From: Volutella citrinella
Taxonomy: Eukaryota > Ascomycota > Sordariomycetes > Hypocreales > Nectriaceae
Direction of reading: 5' to 3'
DNA: 64,000 nucleotides
Assembly: GCA_034401135.1 (NCBI GenBank)
Contig: JAWZSP010000001.1
Coordinates: 3,286,001 to 3,350,000 of the forward strand
Shown: piece after piece, positions 44,551-56,376 of the stretch
How positions within the stretch are numbered: position 1 is the stretch's first letter
Layout: each line of letters opens with the position of its first letter
Notes under the pieces: generated by a model
Told to the model about the DNA's origin: nothing
What the model saw: the letters and a program-made list of their open reading frames with translations, nothing else
Databases searched by the model: none
Position numbers and translations under genes: made by a program

Positions 44551-46337
44551 TTATTGCTGGGTGGGCATGGACACATCGGCCTTCTTAGCGACTGCATCCT
44601 GGCTCTGCCACAGGGCGGTGACGGTCTTCTGCTGGGTGTAGAAGTTGATGCCGGGCCTGCCGTAGAAGGTGTTGGCACCGCCGCCAGCAATGCTCTTCTT
44701 GTTGCCGGTGAAGGAGAACATGGGCAGAGGCACAGGAATAGGCACATTGATACCAACCTGGCCTGCCTCGATGTTCTTGCGGAAGGTCTCAGCAGTCGCT
44801 CCAGAGCGGGTGAAGATGGCAGTCCCGTTGCCATACTCGTTCTTGTTGATGAGATCAATGGCATCATCAATGGTCTCAGTGTTGAGACACACAAGAACAG
44901 GGCCAAAAATCTCCTCCTTGTAGCATGTCATATCGGGAGTAACGTTGGAGATGATAGTCGGGCCGACCCAGTTGCCGTTGGGGTATTTGCTAGGCTTGAA
45001 GCCACGTCCATCGAGGAGAATAGTAGCGCCTTCCTTCTCGGCGGTCGAAATAAGGTGCTCGATGCGCTCCTTGCTCTGGGGGCTGATGACGGGGCCGAGA
45101 TCAGCACCCTCCTCGAAGCCGCCATTGACGTTGAGCTCCTTGGCGCGCTCGGCAACCTCATCGAGCCACTCCTTGGTCTCGCCGACCATAACGAGGGTGC
45201 TGAGGGCCATGCAGCGCTGACCAGCGGCACCAAAGGCGGCGCCAACGACGCTGTTGACAAAGTGGTTCTTGTTGGCATCGGGCAGGACGGCGGCGTGGTT
45301 CTTGGCGCCGAGGTTGGCCTGCACACGCTTGCCGTTGGCCGATCCACGGCTGAAGATGTACTCGCCAGCCTTGTTGCCGCCAACGAAGCTAATAGCCTTG
45401 ATAGCAGGCTCGTCGAGAATGAAGTCTACAGTACGGTGGGCTCCGTGAATGACATTGACAACGCCCTCGGGAAAGCCAGCTTTCTGGACAAGCTCGGCAA
45501 GGATCATGGCAGCGCCAGGGTCACGCTCCGAAGGCTTGAGGATAAGGGTGTTTCCGGTGACGGTGGCGATAGGAATGCACCACAAGGGAATCATGGCAGG
45601 GAAGTCTATGCACCTGTTAGCGACCGGGGCCTCGGATATCATTCGTCGGGCAAAGACTTACTGAAGGGGCAGATGGCGGCAACGACGCCAAGGGGCTCGC
45701 GGTATGAACGAGTCTCCATATCCTTGGAGACCTCGAGGATTTCACCCTTGAGCAGTTCAGGGGCAGCACAGGCAGCCTCAGCGACCTGGAGGCCACGGAG
45801 GACATCGCCGCGGGCATCGGCAAAAGTCTTGCCCTGCTCCAGGGTGATGCTGGCGGCGAGGCGGTCCCAGTTCTCGCGGATGAGGGCGACGAAGCGGAAC
45901 ATGATGGCCTGGCGGTTCAGGACACTGGTCTTGCTCCAGGTCTTGTAAGCCTTCTCTGCGCTGGCGACGGCGGCCTTCATCTCCTCGTCCGTCATCTGGG
46001 GGACGCGCGTAATGACATTGTTAGTGGCGGGGTCGTGCAGGTCAATGAACTTGTCCGCCTGGGAATTGACGAATTTGTTGTCAATGAAGTACGGGGTGTC
46101 CTTGACGGCCTCGATCTTATCGTGCGTCGTGGGGTAGCTTGTGGCCGTTGAGGCCAGAGCCGGCGGCTGGAGCTGCTGGGCAGTGGCGTGGAGTCTGCGG
46201 GTTGCCGTAACAGAGGGGCCCCTGGACGTCAACACGGAGCCGCGAGCGGCAGCAGCCGAGTATGAGCGGGTGGTCAAGGGAGAGGAGGCGGGCGAGCGGC
46301 CAGCGCTGCTGAGGCCTCGCGAGACGGCACGGCGCAT
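44551..46337 (-). CDS. methylmalonate-semialdehyde dehydrogenase (acylating), mitochondrial
   Basis: Exon 1 (46337-45662) and exon 2 (45605-44551) give 576 aa. The start [20 protein letters not shown] opens an Arg/Ser/Ala-rich presequence of about 60 residues, so a mitochondrial matrix location is likely; an upstream in-frame ATG (46421) was rejected because it puts proline-rich sequence in front. The catalytic Cys is in [12 protein letters not shown], and [14 protein letters not shown], where the usual ALDH glutamate is replaced, marks the CoA-dependent methylmalonate-semialdehyde subgroup. NAD-binding [11 protein letters not shown] is rebuilt across the intron. The enzyme converts malonate and methylmalonate semialdehydes to acetyl- and propionyl-CoA in valine, thymine and beta-alanine breakdown. 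This would also receive products of uracil catabolism. Confidence 0.93.
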
Positions 46338-47710
46338 GGTGAGTGATCGGTGATAGATCAGCGCGGGGAGAGCCAAGGGAGGGGGAGGAGATGGGAGAGG
46401 GAAGCCAGAACCCAAGGGCAACTAGGAGGGGTTCGTCTGGTTCGTCTAAGGGCAATTGGCAAGAGGCCAGGGAATGTTTGTTGCGCGGTAAGCCGAGGGA
46501 GGCGAATCTTGTTCAACCGGTTTGGCGGGTCACGAGGTTATATAGCCAGAGCAATTAGTCAAGGAGACCTGGCGACTTCTCATGAGCACCACGACTATGT
46601 AGAGGGCGCACGCCGGACCGTGCCCACTTATATTTCCTTCCCTAACCGGCCGTGTCCTTCACGCCTACCCACTGAACACTTGAACCTTGGGGGGCGGCCA
46701 GCCGCTTGTTGACTCAGTTGGGAAGGAGTGCGGAGTCCACGGCAGAGCAAGTGTGGGGTAATGTCGCCGCCGCAGCGCGCCTTCTCTTCTTTGGCCCGGG
46801 GGCTGCCCGCGCCTTCCCTGGCCAATTCCACGCGCCCTCCCCGATTTCTCGCCGGCCGTATCTTTGGCCGGCTCCCAGCCGGCAGCCAGCCGATGCCGCT
46901 GCTTGCCGTCAATGCCGCCCTTGACCGAGGATGCGACCACAAGCTTCAGCCGCGGACAGATGAATTACATGTACTCCGTATACAATTGCCCAAATCAGTT
47001 AAAAAAAAAAAAAAAGGCGAGGCGACGGAGGTGATCAACCGCCGCCTACTACTAGTATAATTCATATACCATACCCAGCCTCTGCTTCACCGGCCCGGTG
47101 AGACCTCACTGCCCACCAAGAAACCCCCATGACATTCACCTGCTCTCCACTTTCCTTCCCCATCCAGATTCCTATCATCGGACTTGTTCTACAGATTTAC
47201 AAGTTCACTTTGGCAGCTCCTCATTCCCCACTCTCCAACCAAGTCCGGCCTAAGCTAGTGGGGAATCTTATCGACACTTCATTCTTCGTTTCATCCAGTC
47301 ACCATCAACAAGATACTGTCGGCAGACGCACGATTGTCCATCTGCTGGCGCTTTTCAAAGCAATTCTCTCTTTTTGCTCCCTAACTACCTAAGTAGACGC
47401 TTGGCCTCGGGAAAGAACGAGTAAAATCAGATGCATACGCCTTGCTCCTCCGAAATCTCTCCATCCACACCGGTCACGCTTTGCGACCTATAGCTTCGGA
47501 AAGATGCGCTGAAAATCATAGTATGTTCGCCTCTGTCGTACAAAGCAGGGCTCGCCATTGGTGACACTCCTCATGCTTAGGAGCCATTCGCGCGAATTGT
47601 CAAATATCACGTCTTTTTTTTTGGTCGTCTTTTATTCATCTTCATGTCAATCAAATTCATTTCCACCCGCTGTGCGCGATGCTCAATCTAATCACCTCTC
47701 AATCGGCCAT
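46338..47710. other. intergenic region
   Basis: 1.4 kb between the promoter side of the dehydrogenase and the 3' end of calnexin. It contains GGCCGGC-rich inverted segments at about 46850-46890 and a 15-A run at 47001-47015. No gene is supported. Confidence 0.5.
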
Positions 47711-49668
47711 CTAGGACTGGCTGCGAGTAGTGCGCTTAGTGGCCTCGCCCTTGGCCTTCTCAGCGCCAGTAGCAACAGCCTCGGCAGCCTTGTCCTTAGC
47801 CTCAGTGGCCTTCTCCTTGGCCTTACCGGCCTTCTCCTTGACAGCGGGGGTGGAGCCGCCAAGGTTGATGAGGATGGCGAGGAAGGCGACAGTAGTGACC
47901 AAGATGGCAGCGAAGCCACCGGCAACCTCAGGAACAAACTTGACGGCCTGCACGGGGTCGTTCTTGGCAATGGTCAGGAAAAGGTCGACCTTCTCCTTCA
48001 CGTAGTGGACAGGGTCATCCATGAACTTCAAGTCGGAGGGAGACTCGGGGTCCTTGGCCTTGGGCTTCTCAGCATCGGCGAGGGCCTTCTCAACAGGGAT
48101 CTTGCGCTTGAAAGTCTCCTCGGCGAGCTTATCGGCATCCTCAACGGAGTGACCAATGTAGATGTTGTCGAAGAGAATATCATTCTGCATAGTCCAGATC
48201 TCGAAACCAATCTATCAAGTTGAGTAGGTTAGCACAGGACATGGAATCTCATCGTCGTGGACAACTACTTACAGCACCCATAGGCTCAAAGTTGGCAGGG
48301 GTCTTGTCCTCGAAGTAGTCGGGGTTCTTGATCTTGCGAGGAGCCCAGAGGCCCTTGTAGGCCGGGTTGTCGATCATGGGAGCCGCCCACTTGCCCTTGT
48401 ACTCGGGGTTCTTGACCATGGGCTTGGTGTAAGGGCCGCAGCCAGAGACGTCGGCGCACTTGGGGTTGGGGACGGTAGGGGGGATGAAATCGCCATCCTC
48501 CTCATCGTCCCAGTCCTCAGGCTTCTCAGCTTCGGGGTCGGGGATGGTGAGGGGCTCCTCCTCGAGCCAGTCCTCGGGCTTGGTAGCGGCCTCATCGACA
48601 ATCTCAAAGGGGGCCTCCTCATCCCAGTCCTCAGGCTTGGTAGCCTCGGGGTCGGGAATACGGGCGTCGTTGACCCAGGTATCGGGCTTGGTGTCCTTGG
48701 GGTCGTCAATCTCGGCGGGCGGGTTGACGGAGGGCGTGAAGTCCTCCAGGAGGCTACCAGCCTTGACCTCCTCGCCGTTCTGCTTGATAGCATAGGTCTG
48801 GTTGGGGTGGACAATCAGGGTGTAGAGCTCAGTGGTCTTGACGATCTTGGCCGTGGGAGGGGTGGAGAGATGCTTCTCCTCGTACTCGCCCGTCTTGGGG
48901 TTCTTGTGGTTGAAGATGAAGTGGACCTTGTTGGTGTGGCCGCACTTGTCGGGACCGAACATGATGACGTACGGCGTGGTGTTGCTGAACTCATCCTGGT
49001 GGAGAGCCTTGTTGTCCCGGAGGAGCTTCATGTAAGCACCACCGCACTCGAGGCCATCTGAAACAGTTAGCTACGTGGTCCCTTGCGCAGCCGAAGCTGT
49101 GGCTCTGCATAACAACTTACTCTGGAGCTTGACTTCGTACTGAACAACGAGGGTCTTGCCCTTGTTGTCAATCTTCTTGGGAAACTTGGCAGAGATGGCG
49201 TGGTGAGCGGCGGGGTTCTTGACAACAAGACCCTTGTCGCCCTCCATTCCCTTGAACTTGGTGGGTTCCTCGACCGCCCACTCGCCGACATAGGCCCATT
49301 CATCCTCCTCGCTGCCCTTGGTGTCCTTCTTCGCGGTGGAGGCCTTCCATCGCTGGTCCCAGTCGTCGGTGAACTGCTCCAGGAAGTCGGCCTTCAGGGT
49401 GGTGGGCTGTTGCATAGGCGGTCAGCAATGGATCGCTACCTGCCCCGGATGGGAGCCCGGGGGGGTTGGGTAGAAGGGGTGGTCATCGCAAGTTGCGGTC
49501 AGGTGTGAGCCTCGGGAGTAGCTCCCACTTGAGGTCGCCAGAGGACAGAGGACAACGTACAGTGAAGGTAGGGAGCTCGGGGACAGCAGGCGAGGCCTCT
49601 TCCTCAGCCTGGACGTTGCCAGCGAGCATGGCAGCCGACATGGCGGCCGCGACAGTGTTAAACTTCAT
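47711..49668 (-). CDS. cnx1: calnexin, ER membrane chaperone
   Basis: Four exons (49668-49561, 49406-49121, 49057-48273, 48211-47711) give 559 aa. A signal peptide ([21 protein letters not shown]) precedes the lectin domain, which includes the Cys-containing [13 protein letters not shown] and [16 protein letters not shown]. The P-domain (about 265-385) has the tandem motifs: [14 protein letters not shown] type four times, then NPEYKGKW type repeats. A single transmembrane helix ([20 protein letters not shown]) leads to a Lys/Ala-rich cytosolic tail ([20 protein letters not shown]). Calnexin binds monoglucosylated N-glycans and retains folding glycoproteins in the ER. Length and intron-rich 5' half fit filamentous ascomycete calnexins. 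ER-stress regulation is known for the family; I did not identify a UPR element by eye. Confidence 0.96.
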
Positions 49669-51053
49669 GGCGACGAAGTTGCTGAGCAGCAAGCTTTGGA
49701 CAGGGTATGTGGTGGTTGGGGTACCGGACCAGGCGCGCGGCGCAGAGACGAGATTGAATGCAGACGGGCAAGAGATGAGATGGAAGAAGACGGCACCGAT
49801 GGATTGAGGGTGGTGGCCTGAAAAGTCTCAGCGGTAAGGGTTCCCGGCTCTTGAGGGAGAAATTGCAAGAGGTCGAGTCTGGCGAAAGGTGGCGTCTTTG
49901 GAAGAGGTGGAGAATGTGATGCGACGAAACAACCTTGAGGACACGTAGAAGATCAGTGGCCGCGGCCGCCAAAAAGTCAGGGAGCTCTGTTGGTGAGCGG
50001 GGCCCAGCCTCACCCGAGATGTACCTATCGGGGTAGCAAGCAGCCCGCGCGATGGAAGAAGCGCCCATGGTTTCACGACCACAGAATCGTGAATCACGCA
50101 ACATGGATGTGGCTGTGGGCATCTACACGAATACACTGGTCGTAGGCAGAAACATTGGAATCAATTGGGTACGTAAAACCTGCCAGTGTCCGATTTCTCG
50201 CTGTGCGACTGGCATTTGCAAACATGTCATGGACCAGGCCAGAGCCTTCGAAAGAACCCACCATTTTGACTACTGCAAACCTTCGGTACCTTAGTAATAA
50301 TTCCTTGCAAGCCCCCAAAGCCATTATTGGCTCCGCTCTCTAACTCAGCCGTCGTGTGCCATGATTCGTCCAACTGGCTTTATCTGAGCTTTAAGCTTTG
50401 TCGGCCAAACGGTAAGCCTGCAGCGTTCCTACATAGTACTATGTAGGTCTCGTTATCCACAGAGGCGAAAGCGATCAGCCGGGGGTGGCAGCTGGCGCCT
50501 CGAGAGCTGGAGATGGCACGACTACTGCCAATGCTGGCAGTGGTACTGATTACACCGTACCTCAGCTAAGGTACTGGTATTAACTAGTCCCAATATACCA
50601 TCGGAATGACCAACATGTAATTAGTCGTTGGCGGCCGGACTTGATTAGCTTCCGTGCGGGAACGATGGGCAATTACGGTTCTTCCCATGATTTATCAAAC
50701 AAGCAACATTGCACGAACCGAGCTGTTTGCCCTTGCGTCCAAGCACCTGGAAGACCACTTCTGGCCCACGGAGTCGTAAGGGTTCCCAGGCACGATGCCG
50801 TGGAGGTTCATAAGACACACATTTGACCGACATGTCACGAGAGGGGCGACAAAGTTGCTATCCAAAAAACAGGACCAAGGTATTTTATTCAAGTTCAAGT
50901 TCTCCCTAGTGTGAACCCGCAAACCCCCAATTTGTTCGTGGAAAAAAAAATCCAGGTATCAGCCCAGCTTGGGGTTTAACATTCGGCAACCCAACATTAC
51001 GCTTCCATTATATCCCCCCACTTAACCTAATGCTCCAAAGCGAAATAGGCAAT
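49669..51053. other. intergenic region, calnexin promoter
   Basis: 1.4 kb between the calnexin start and the 3' end of the CX3C protein gene. It contains a perfect 20-bp palindrome at 50428-50447. No gene is supported. Confidence 0.5.
50428..50447. repeat. perfect 20-bp palindrome
   Basis: CCTACATAGTACTATGTAGG reads identically on both strands. Related TACTATGTA-type words recur elsewhere in this window (about 32778-32795, 34000, 39105). It may be a binding site of a dimeric factor or a relic of a short dispersed repeat. Confidence 0.7.
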
Positions 51054-51682
51054 TTACAGAGCAAGGATGGCAGCGAAGAAGCTGAGGAGGGAGACACCGC
51101 CAACGGCGAGGGTCTCGGCACCGTTCTTGCCAGCGCCGGTGGTAGTGGCAGCAGCACCAGTGGACTGTGTGCCGGAGGCCTTGGAGTCGGTCTTGGTGGC
51201 ATCAGCACCAGTCTTGGCGTCGCCGGTCTTGTCGGCGGCGTTGGCGCTGCCGGTCTTGGAAGCGTCCTTGTTGTTGTTGCCGCTGTTGGAGCTGCCGGTC
51301 TCCTTGGGGGTACCGACGACGGTCTTCCAGTAGTTGTCGGCGATGCAGGTGTCGACGCAGACCTTGTACTTCTCGGTCTGGGCCTCAGAGCCGTCGCCCT
51401 GGTCGCACTTGGCAACACAGTCGTTGGTGGCAATGGCCTGAGCGTCGTTGGGGGAGGGGACCTTGGGGCCAACAGATCAGTCTTGGGTATTCTCCATGGG
51501 AAGTGCTTTAGTTTTCTGGGGCAACTTACAGTGATGCAGTAAGACTGGCACTTGACGTCACCGTCAGCACAAGCGGAAATGCACTTGGCCTGGGACTCCT
51601 GCTCGGGGCTGGCAGAGTAGGTCTGGGACTGGGCGTTGGCAACGGCAGCGAGGCCGGCGACAAAGGTGGCGGAGAAACGCAT
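51054..51682 (-). CDS. secreted GPI-type protein with four CX3C motifs
   Basis: Exon 1 (51682-51530) and exon 2 (51461-51054) give 186 aa. A signal peptide (MRFSATFVAGLAAVANA) is followed by eight cysteines arranged as four CX3C pairs: CISAC, CQSYC, CVAKC and CVDTC, within about residues 30-85. The rest is a Thr/Ser/Ala/Lys-rich, probably O-glycosylated stalk (for example SGTQSTGAAATTTGAG) and a C-terminal hydrophobic tail (LAVGGVSLLSFFAAILAL) fitting a GPI-attachment signal. It is not a CFEM domain, since the cysteine spacing differs. I know comparable small proteins in ascomycetes only as hypothetical. A cell-wall or plasma-membrane surface location is inferred. The upstream in-frame ATG at 51775 was rejected because it buries the signal peptide. 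Confidence 0.85.
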
Positions 51683-54600
51683 GTTGGATGATATTAAGGT
51701 ATTAGTGTTGTAAGTGTAAGAGCGAATGTGTCTCGAGATGAGTGAGTGAGAGAAGAAGAAAGTCTGGTGTGTCAAACGAGGGACAGAGACGGGAAGATAG
51801 CAGGGTTAAGAGGAAGAAGAGTCTCGGGAGCACGCGACGGGGCTGCCATTGCTCTTAAAAACAGACAGACGAGAGCCAAGCGGCCCAGGGGAGCCAAAAG
51901 TCAGTCAACATTCAACAAGGGGCAGCGCCAAGGCAACCCCCGGTCCACGGGGGAGGGGCCAAGCTACCTTACTGGATTAGGACGGGCCTGAGCTAGCCGT
52001 CGCCTCAAGTACATGTCTTCGTTCAAACCTACACCTGCCTTCCGTGTGCGCCGGTACCTGGCCCAGGTACCTTTACTTGGGCCTGCTCCGTGCCTGAGAT
52101 GCTGCATCAGCCACAGTATCCTCCCTGGTGCATACTTACTGCCTCAGGTAACTTAACCGTCGTGCCTGCCTCCCCGTCAGGCACACTCAACAACGGCTCA
52201 GGCACACTCGTCCGGCTCACTGCTTGTATGTCGGCTGAGAGCCTGCTTTTCGCGTCAATGCGAGAACCCGCCCCGAAGCCTGCTAGTATCCCATCCCAGC
52301 TCGACCAGGTCACCAGGGAGCGGCGCCACGGAGACAGCGACTCAGCTGCCGATCGACGGTGATGGGGGGGTCTGGGGAAGAGAGCCGTCCTCATTTTAAA
52401 TTTGCAAGCTGGACGATGCTTGCTAATTTGCTGTCCCTGGCCATGCGCTGACCAGGGTCCCGCCCAGCATCAGGCTCAGTACCCAGTGTGTCCTGCAATT
52501 CCGGGAGTACGTTGTTCATCCTGTTTCGCACTGCTCCTTTGACGATCCTGAGGATTCTTCCTCGAGTGATATCGCATTTCCTGCTCGTAATGGGTGTTTG
52601 TGCCATCCAAGATGCTGTAGCAGGGCCCCAGGCCATGTCGCCCCCCAGCTCGTGTTGGCAGGCCCAGTATCGAGCCCACCAATATCAACACGGGCTAATG
52701 CAGCAGGTCGTGTACTGTGTCAGCACCGTGTGCTAAGGGCATACATAGTACGAAGCCAGTGGCAGGTCGGCTTTTCTACCCGTTCCCAAGTGATGATGGC
52801 CAACTTGCGAGGCAACCTCCAGCGCCTACTTGCCGAGACTAGCGTCCGATCCTAAGAGGACGATTGGGGTTGATGTGTTTCAGGGGGGGGTGCGGCAGGC
52901 TAGACATCATCGGCTGAACCGACGGATGCTGGAGACAGCGGGAATTGCTCCCCGAGCCTTTTGAGATTGCGGATCACCGTGCGCGGAGAGCAAACAGTGG
53001 TGAGGGCCACCGGTTCAGTGGTGCTGGAGGCGATGAGGCTTTGACCGGTTGGTCTGCTGGGTTGGGCAGCTGGCCGGGCGAGGATCGAGAGGATCGGGCC
53101 AGGCCCATGGCAGACATGCTCTGATCTAATGGGTGTCATCGCTCGGCGGTTGGCGATTCCACCTCACCCTCTTCCGCTTCACGGTGCAGATATGCAACGG
53201 CACACGACCGTGGCAAACGTGGCCATTCGTCGTCGTCAACACCTCCATCACGCAGGATATGAGGTCCACGGCAGCTTCATTACGTGGTAGGCCTCCCAGG
53301 GCCAACCATCAAGCTGGCCTGCTTGGCTGATCGGTCGTCACAGAGGCCGCTGGCTGCATGTGGCGCGTCTCGAGAGCGCGTGTTGGACTCTGTGTGGATA
53401 GGCCAGCGTTGACTCTGGGCGGTAATTATGGCGCTGGCAGACGGGAGCCTGGTCGCCCACCCATCAGGTCGATTCCTCAATGCACTATATTTATGCACTG
53501 GGTGGACGGATAGCGGTAGCATTTTTAGTGCGGAGTTGGTGTCCACCGGTCCTCTTGCCTGTCGCCCTGCATGAATACGAGCCTCCGGCCCCAGTACGAC
53601 CAGCTAATGGTGGGCCTTGCCGAGGATGAACAGGTTTGCCACATTGTATTTATCCCACAGGCAGGTTTGAAGGTAGTAGTCATATGAACAAACTCTTACT
53701 ATGGTCAATTGTGCACAAGCAGGCGTCTGTCAAATCGAAGGAGACCGCACAGGGCAGTGCGAAAAAGGAACGGGAGACGAAGAGCGGGTTTGGCTGGAGA
53801 TGGGGGACCCTTGCAGGGTGCCAGCGCTTCAGGTCATCCCTTGCCGTTGATAATTTCGTGGCCAATAGCATGACAGTCGTCTCCAAGCCAACAAGGATGA
53901 TCACTGATTGGCGTTGTGATCGCATGAAGCCGCTGGAGGGCAGGTTGTGGCGAGACGAATGATGTTGCTGGGCATACAGAACAGCCCTGTTGATGCGCCG
54001 AAATGAGTCCCTGCTGCCCGAGACAAGTCGGAAGACGGCAGCAGGCAGTTCCATGGCAATGGCAGGTGTTGCTAGGCTCTGAGGCGCACAGACTCAGCGT
54101 TGTGGAGCCGCACCTCCGAGTCACAGTGGGTACCCCCGGGTCAACATTACATCACAGCATGATTGCACCGAGTACTAGCAGTGTGCACTGTACGGAGTAC
54201 TGAAAGGTCGGGTTGGTTTTCTCCAGGCTCCTCATCCACAGCGGAGCGGAGAAAATTTGCTAGGAAGCAGACTCCCAGGGCGAGGTGCACGACTAGGTTG
54301 GGAGCCCACTCCACTGACCATTTGCTGACCTTACTTGGCAAGCCGTTGGTCGGCCATCCTCATACTTTCGTCAAGATTGGGAGTTGTTCCTGTTGAGGTA
54401 CCAAGTAATCACTGTGAGAGGACCAGGCCGCTGTCACCGTAGAACTAGTGCCCGCCAATATCCTGAGACCCGAGGCGGCTCGTTGTGGTTTGATTGAGGA
54501 ATTGGAATGAGTCGGCAAGCGACATGGCCTCGTTGCCCAGGAGCCATCAGGTCAGTCTAATTAGTGAATTGCTGGGCACATGTGAAGACGCCACAGCGCT

Positions 54601-55022
54601 GGACGCCGGTGGCTGCCCAGCTCAGCTCCGGCTCCCAGCTTCTCAGCTCCAGCCCCAAGCCACTCCACTGGCCAATGGCAGGCCAGGCCATTTTAAGGTG
54701 AGGCCCGCACAGCCGCACACGGGCTTCCCTGGCGGGCAGCCTATGGGCAGGCCACGCCGTCACAGGCGGTGGCGACCCCTGGGCTCACTGGCCCAAGCCT
54801 CCAATCCGGCTCCAGCAGGACCGTAGGAACTGGCCATTCTGCGCCGACATCAGCAATCAATCAACCGACGCCTCAAACCACACAGCCCGCCGTGCTCCTT
54901 GGGCCGTCTCACATTGACTCCCTCCCTCCTTCCGTTGGGAGACTGCCGCTCGTCATTCGGCTGCCTTGCCCGGACCTCCGAGGCTCCGACCTGTCCCCGG
55001 CGCCGTCCGCCTGCGGCCCACG
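51683..55022. other. 3.3-kb divergent gene-free stretch
   Basis: Lies between the CX3C protein gene (-) and MDE1 (+). Nothing with protein motifs. A GGTACCTGGCCCAGGTACC inverted repeat at about 52052-52070 is the clearest structure. The last 300 bp are C-rich and are probably the MDE1 promoter and leader. Confidence 0.5.
52052..52070. repeat. 9-bp inverted repeat around one base
   Basis: GGTACCTGG and CCAGGTACC face each other across a single C. The GGTACCT word is common in sordariomycete intergenic DNA; a possible cruciform or dimer-binding site. Confidence 0.55.
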
Positions 55023-56158
55023 ATGCCTTCGTTCTTTGATAATGACGCACCGGCCAAGACCGGCGATGCCCTCATCACCTCGGAGGATCCCGAGCACCCG
55101 GCCAACTTGATCCCCTCACTCTGTGCCAAATTCTGGACTCTGGGATGGGTCACCGGCACTGGCGGCGGCTGTTCCATTCGAAATGAGTACGTATTTTTTT
55201 TTTCTCGACTGATTCTTTGTGCCTTTGGTTGCGTTTTGTATCAGTGATGGTCATGAAAGCCGCTACATGACTTGAGATCCCATCCACACCAGGAATCTAC
55301 ATGCATGCGAAACAGATCAGCAACGGGCCACGTTACGCCCAGTTGTGGAATTCTCACCATTGACCCTGCCGAGAATCACTTCCCCAGTGTCCCTCATGTC
55401 GAGTTCTCACTGCGCATCATGATGATCATGATGATAATGTACTCTATTTTCACCTTCACCAACTAACTCTTCCTCAGTGACCTCGTCTACATCGCGCCCT
55501 CGGGCGTTCAGAAGGAGCTCATGAAGAACACTGACATCTACGTCATGTCCATCGCCGCCCAGGAAGGCGACCTCAAGCGCCGGACCTATCTGCGCTCCCC
55601 TCCCTGCTACAAGCCCTCGCAGTGCACGCCGCTCTTCCTCGCCGCCTTCACCCGCCGCAATGCCGGCTGCTGCATCCACACCCATTCCCAGTGGGCTGTC
55701 CTCGTCACACTGCTATTAGAGGCCCAGGGTCCCGGCAAGGACAAGGTGTTTGAGATCAACAACATTGAGCAGATCAAGGGCTTTGGCCGCGGCATGACCA
55801 AGGCCGGCAACTTGGGCTACCATGATACCCTCCGCATCCCCGTCATCGAGAACACTCCCCACGAGGAGGACCTCACCGAGTACCTCGAGGAGGCCATGGT
55901 CCAGTACCCTGACGCGTACGCCGTGCTTGTCCGACGGCACGGCGTGTATGTCTGGGGCGACAACGTCCACAAGGCAAAGACCCAGTGCGAGAGGTAAGCG
56001 ATTTCCATGGTGGCTGTCATATGAATATCGCAGAATGCTGACACTGGTTCCTTTTGTTCGACAGCCTAGATTACCTCTTCCAGCTCGCCGTCGAGATGAA
56101 GAAGCTCGGCATCCCCTGGATCAGTGACATTCCCCAGATTGCCCCTCAGCGGAGCTAA
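55023..56158 (+). CDS. MDE1: methylthioribulose-1-phosphate dehydratase
   Basis: Three exons (55023-55186, 55478-55993, 56065-56158) give 257 aa of the class II aldolase/adducin fold. Zn ligands are visible in CCIHTHSQW and in [23 protein letters not shown] and [14 protein letters not shown] are strong family motifs. The enzyme dehydrates methylthioribulose 1-phosphate in the methionine salvage pathway that recycles methylthioadenosine from polyamine synthesis. Cytosolic. Intron 1 is about 290 bp, the longest in the window; its acceptor (CTCAG at 55473-55477) has a good CTAAC branch point. The join [11 protein letters not shown] fits orthologues. A microexon inside intron 1 cannot be excluded. 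Confidence 0.92.
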
Positions 56159-56376
56159 GTAATTTTCTTTGCCTGGCACGGACGGACGAGGGCTGCATTT
56201 AGAGCGTGGGGTTTCATGTTTCCTTTCAACAAGGCCTGCTTTTATTTTATGACATGTCGTAGAAGAATGGGCGAGCGATAGCTGAATATCACGGGAGTTT
56301 ATGGCGGAGATTGCGTAGTTGCTGGTGAACAAAGCTGTGGATCCTGTCCACGGCGCTGGATTCTTGGGGCACGCTC

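Noticed and set aside
44554..45948. 464-codon plus-strand frame
   Set aside because: Antisense shadow of methylmalonate-semialdehyde dehydrogenase, common in GC-biased genes.
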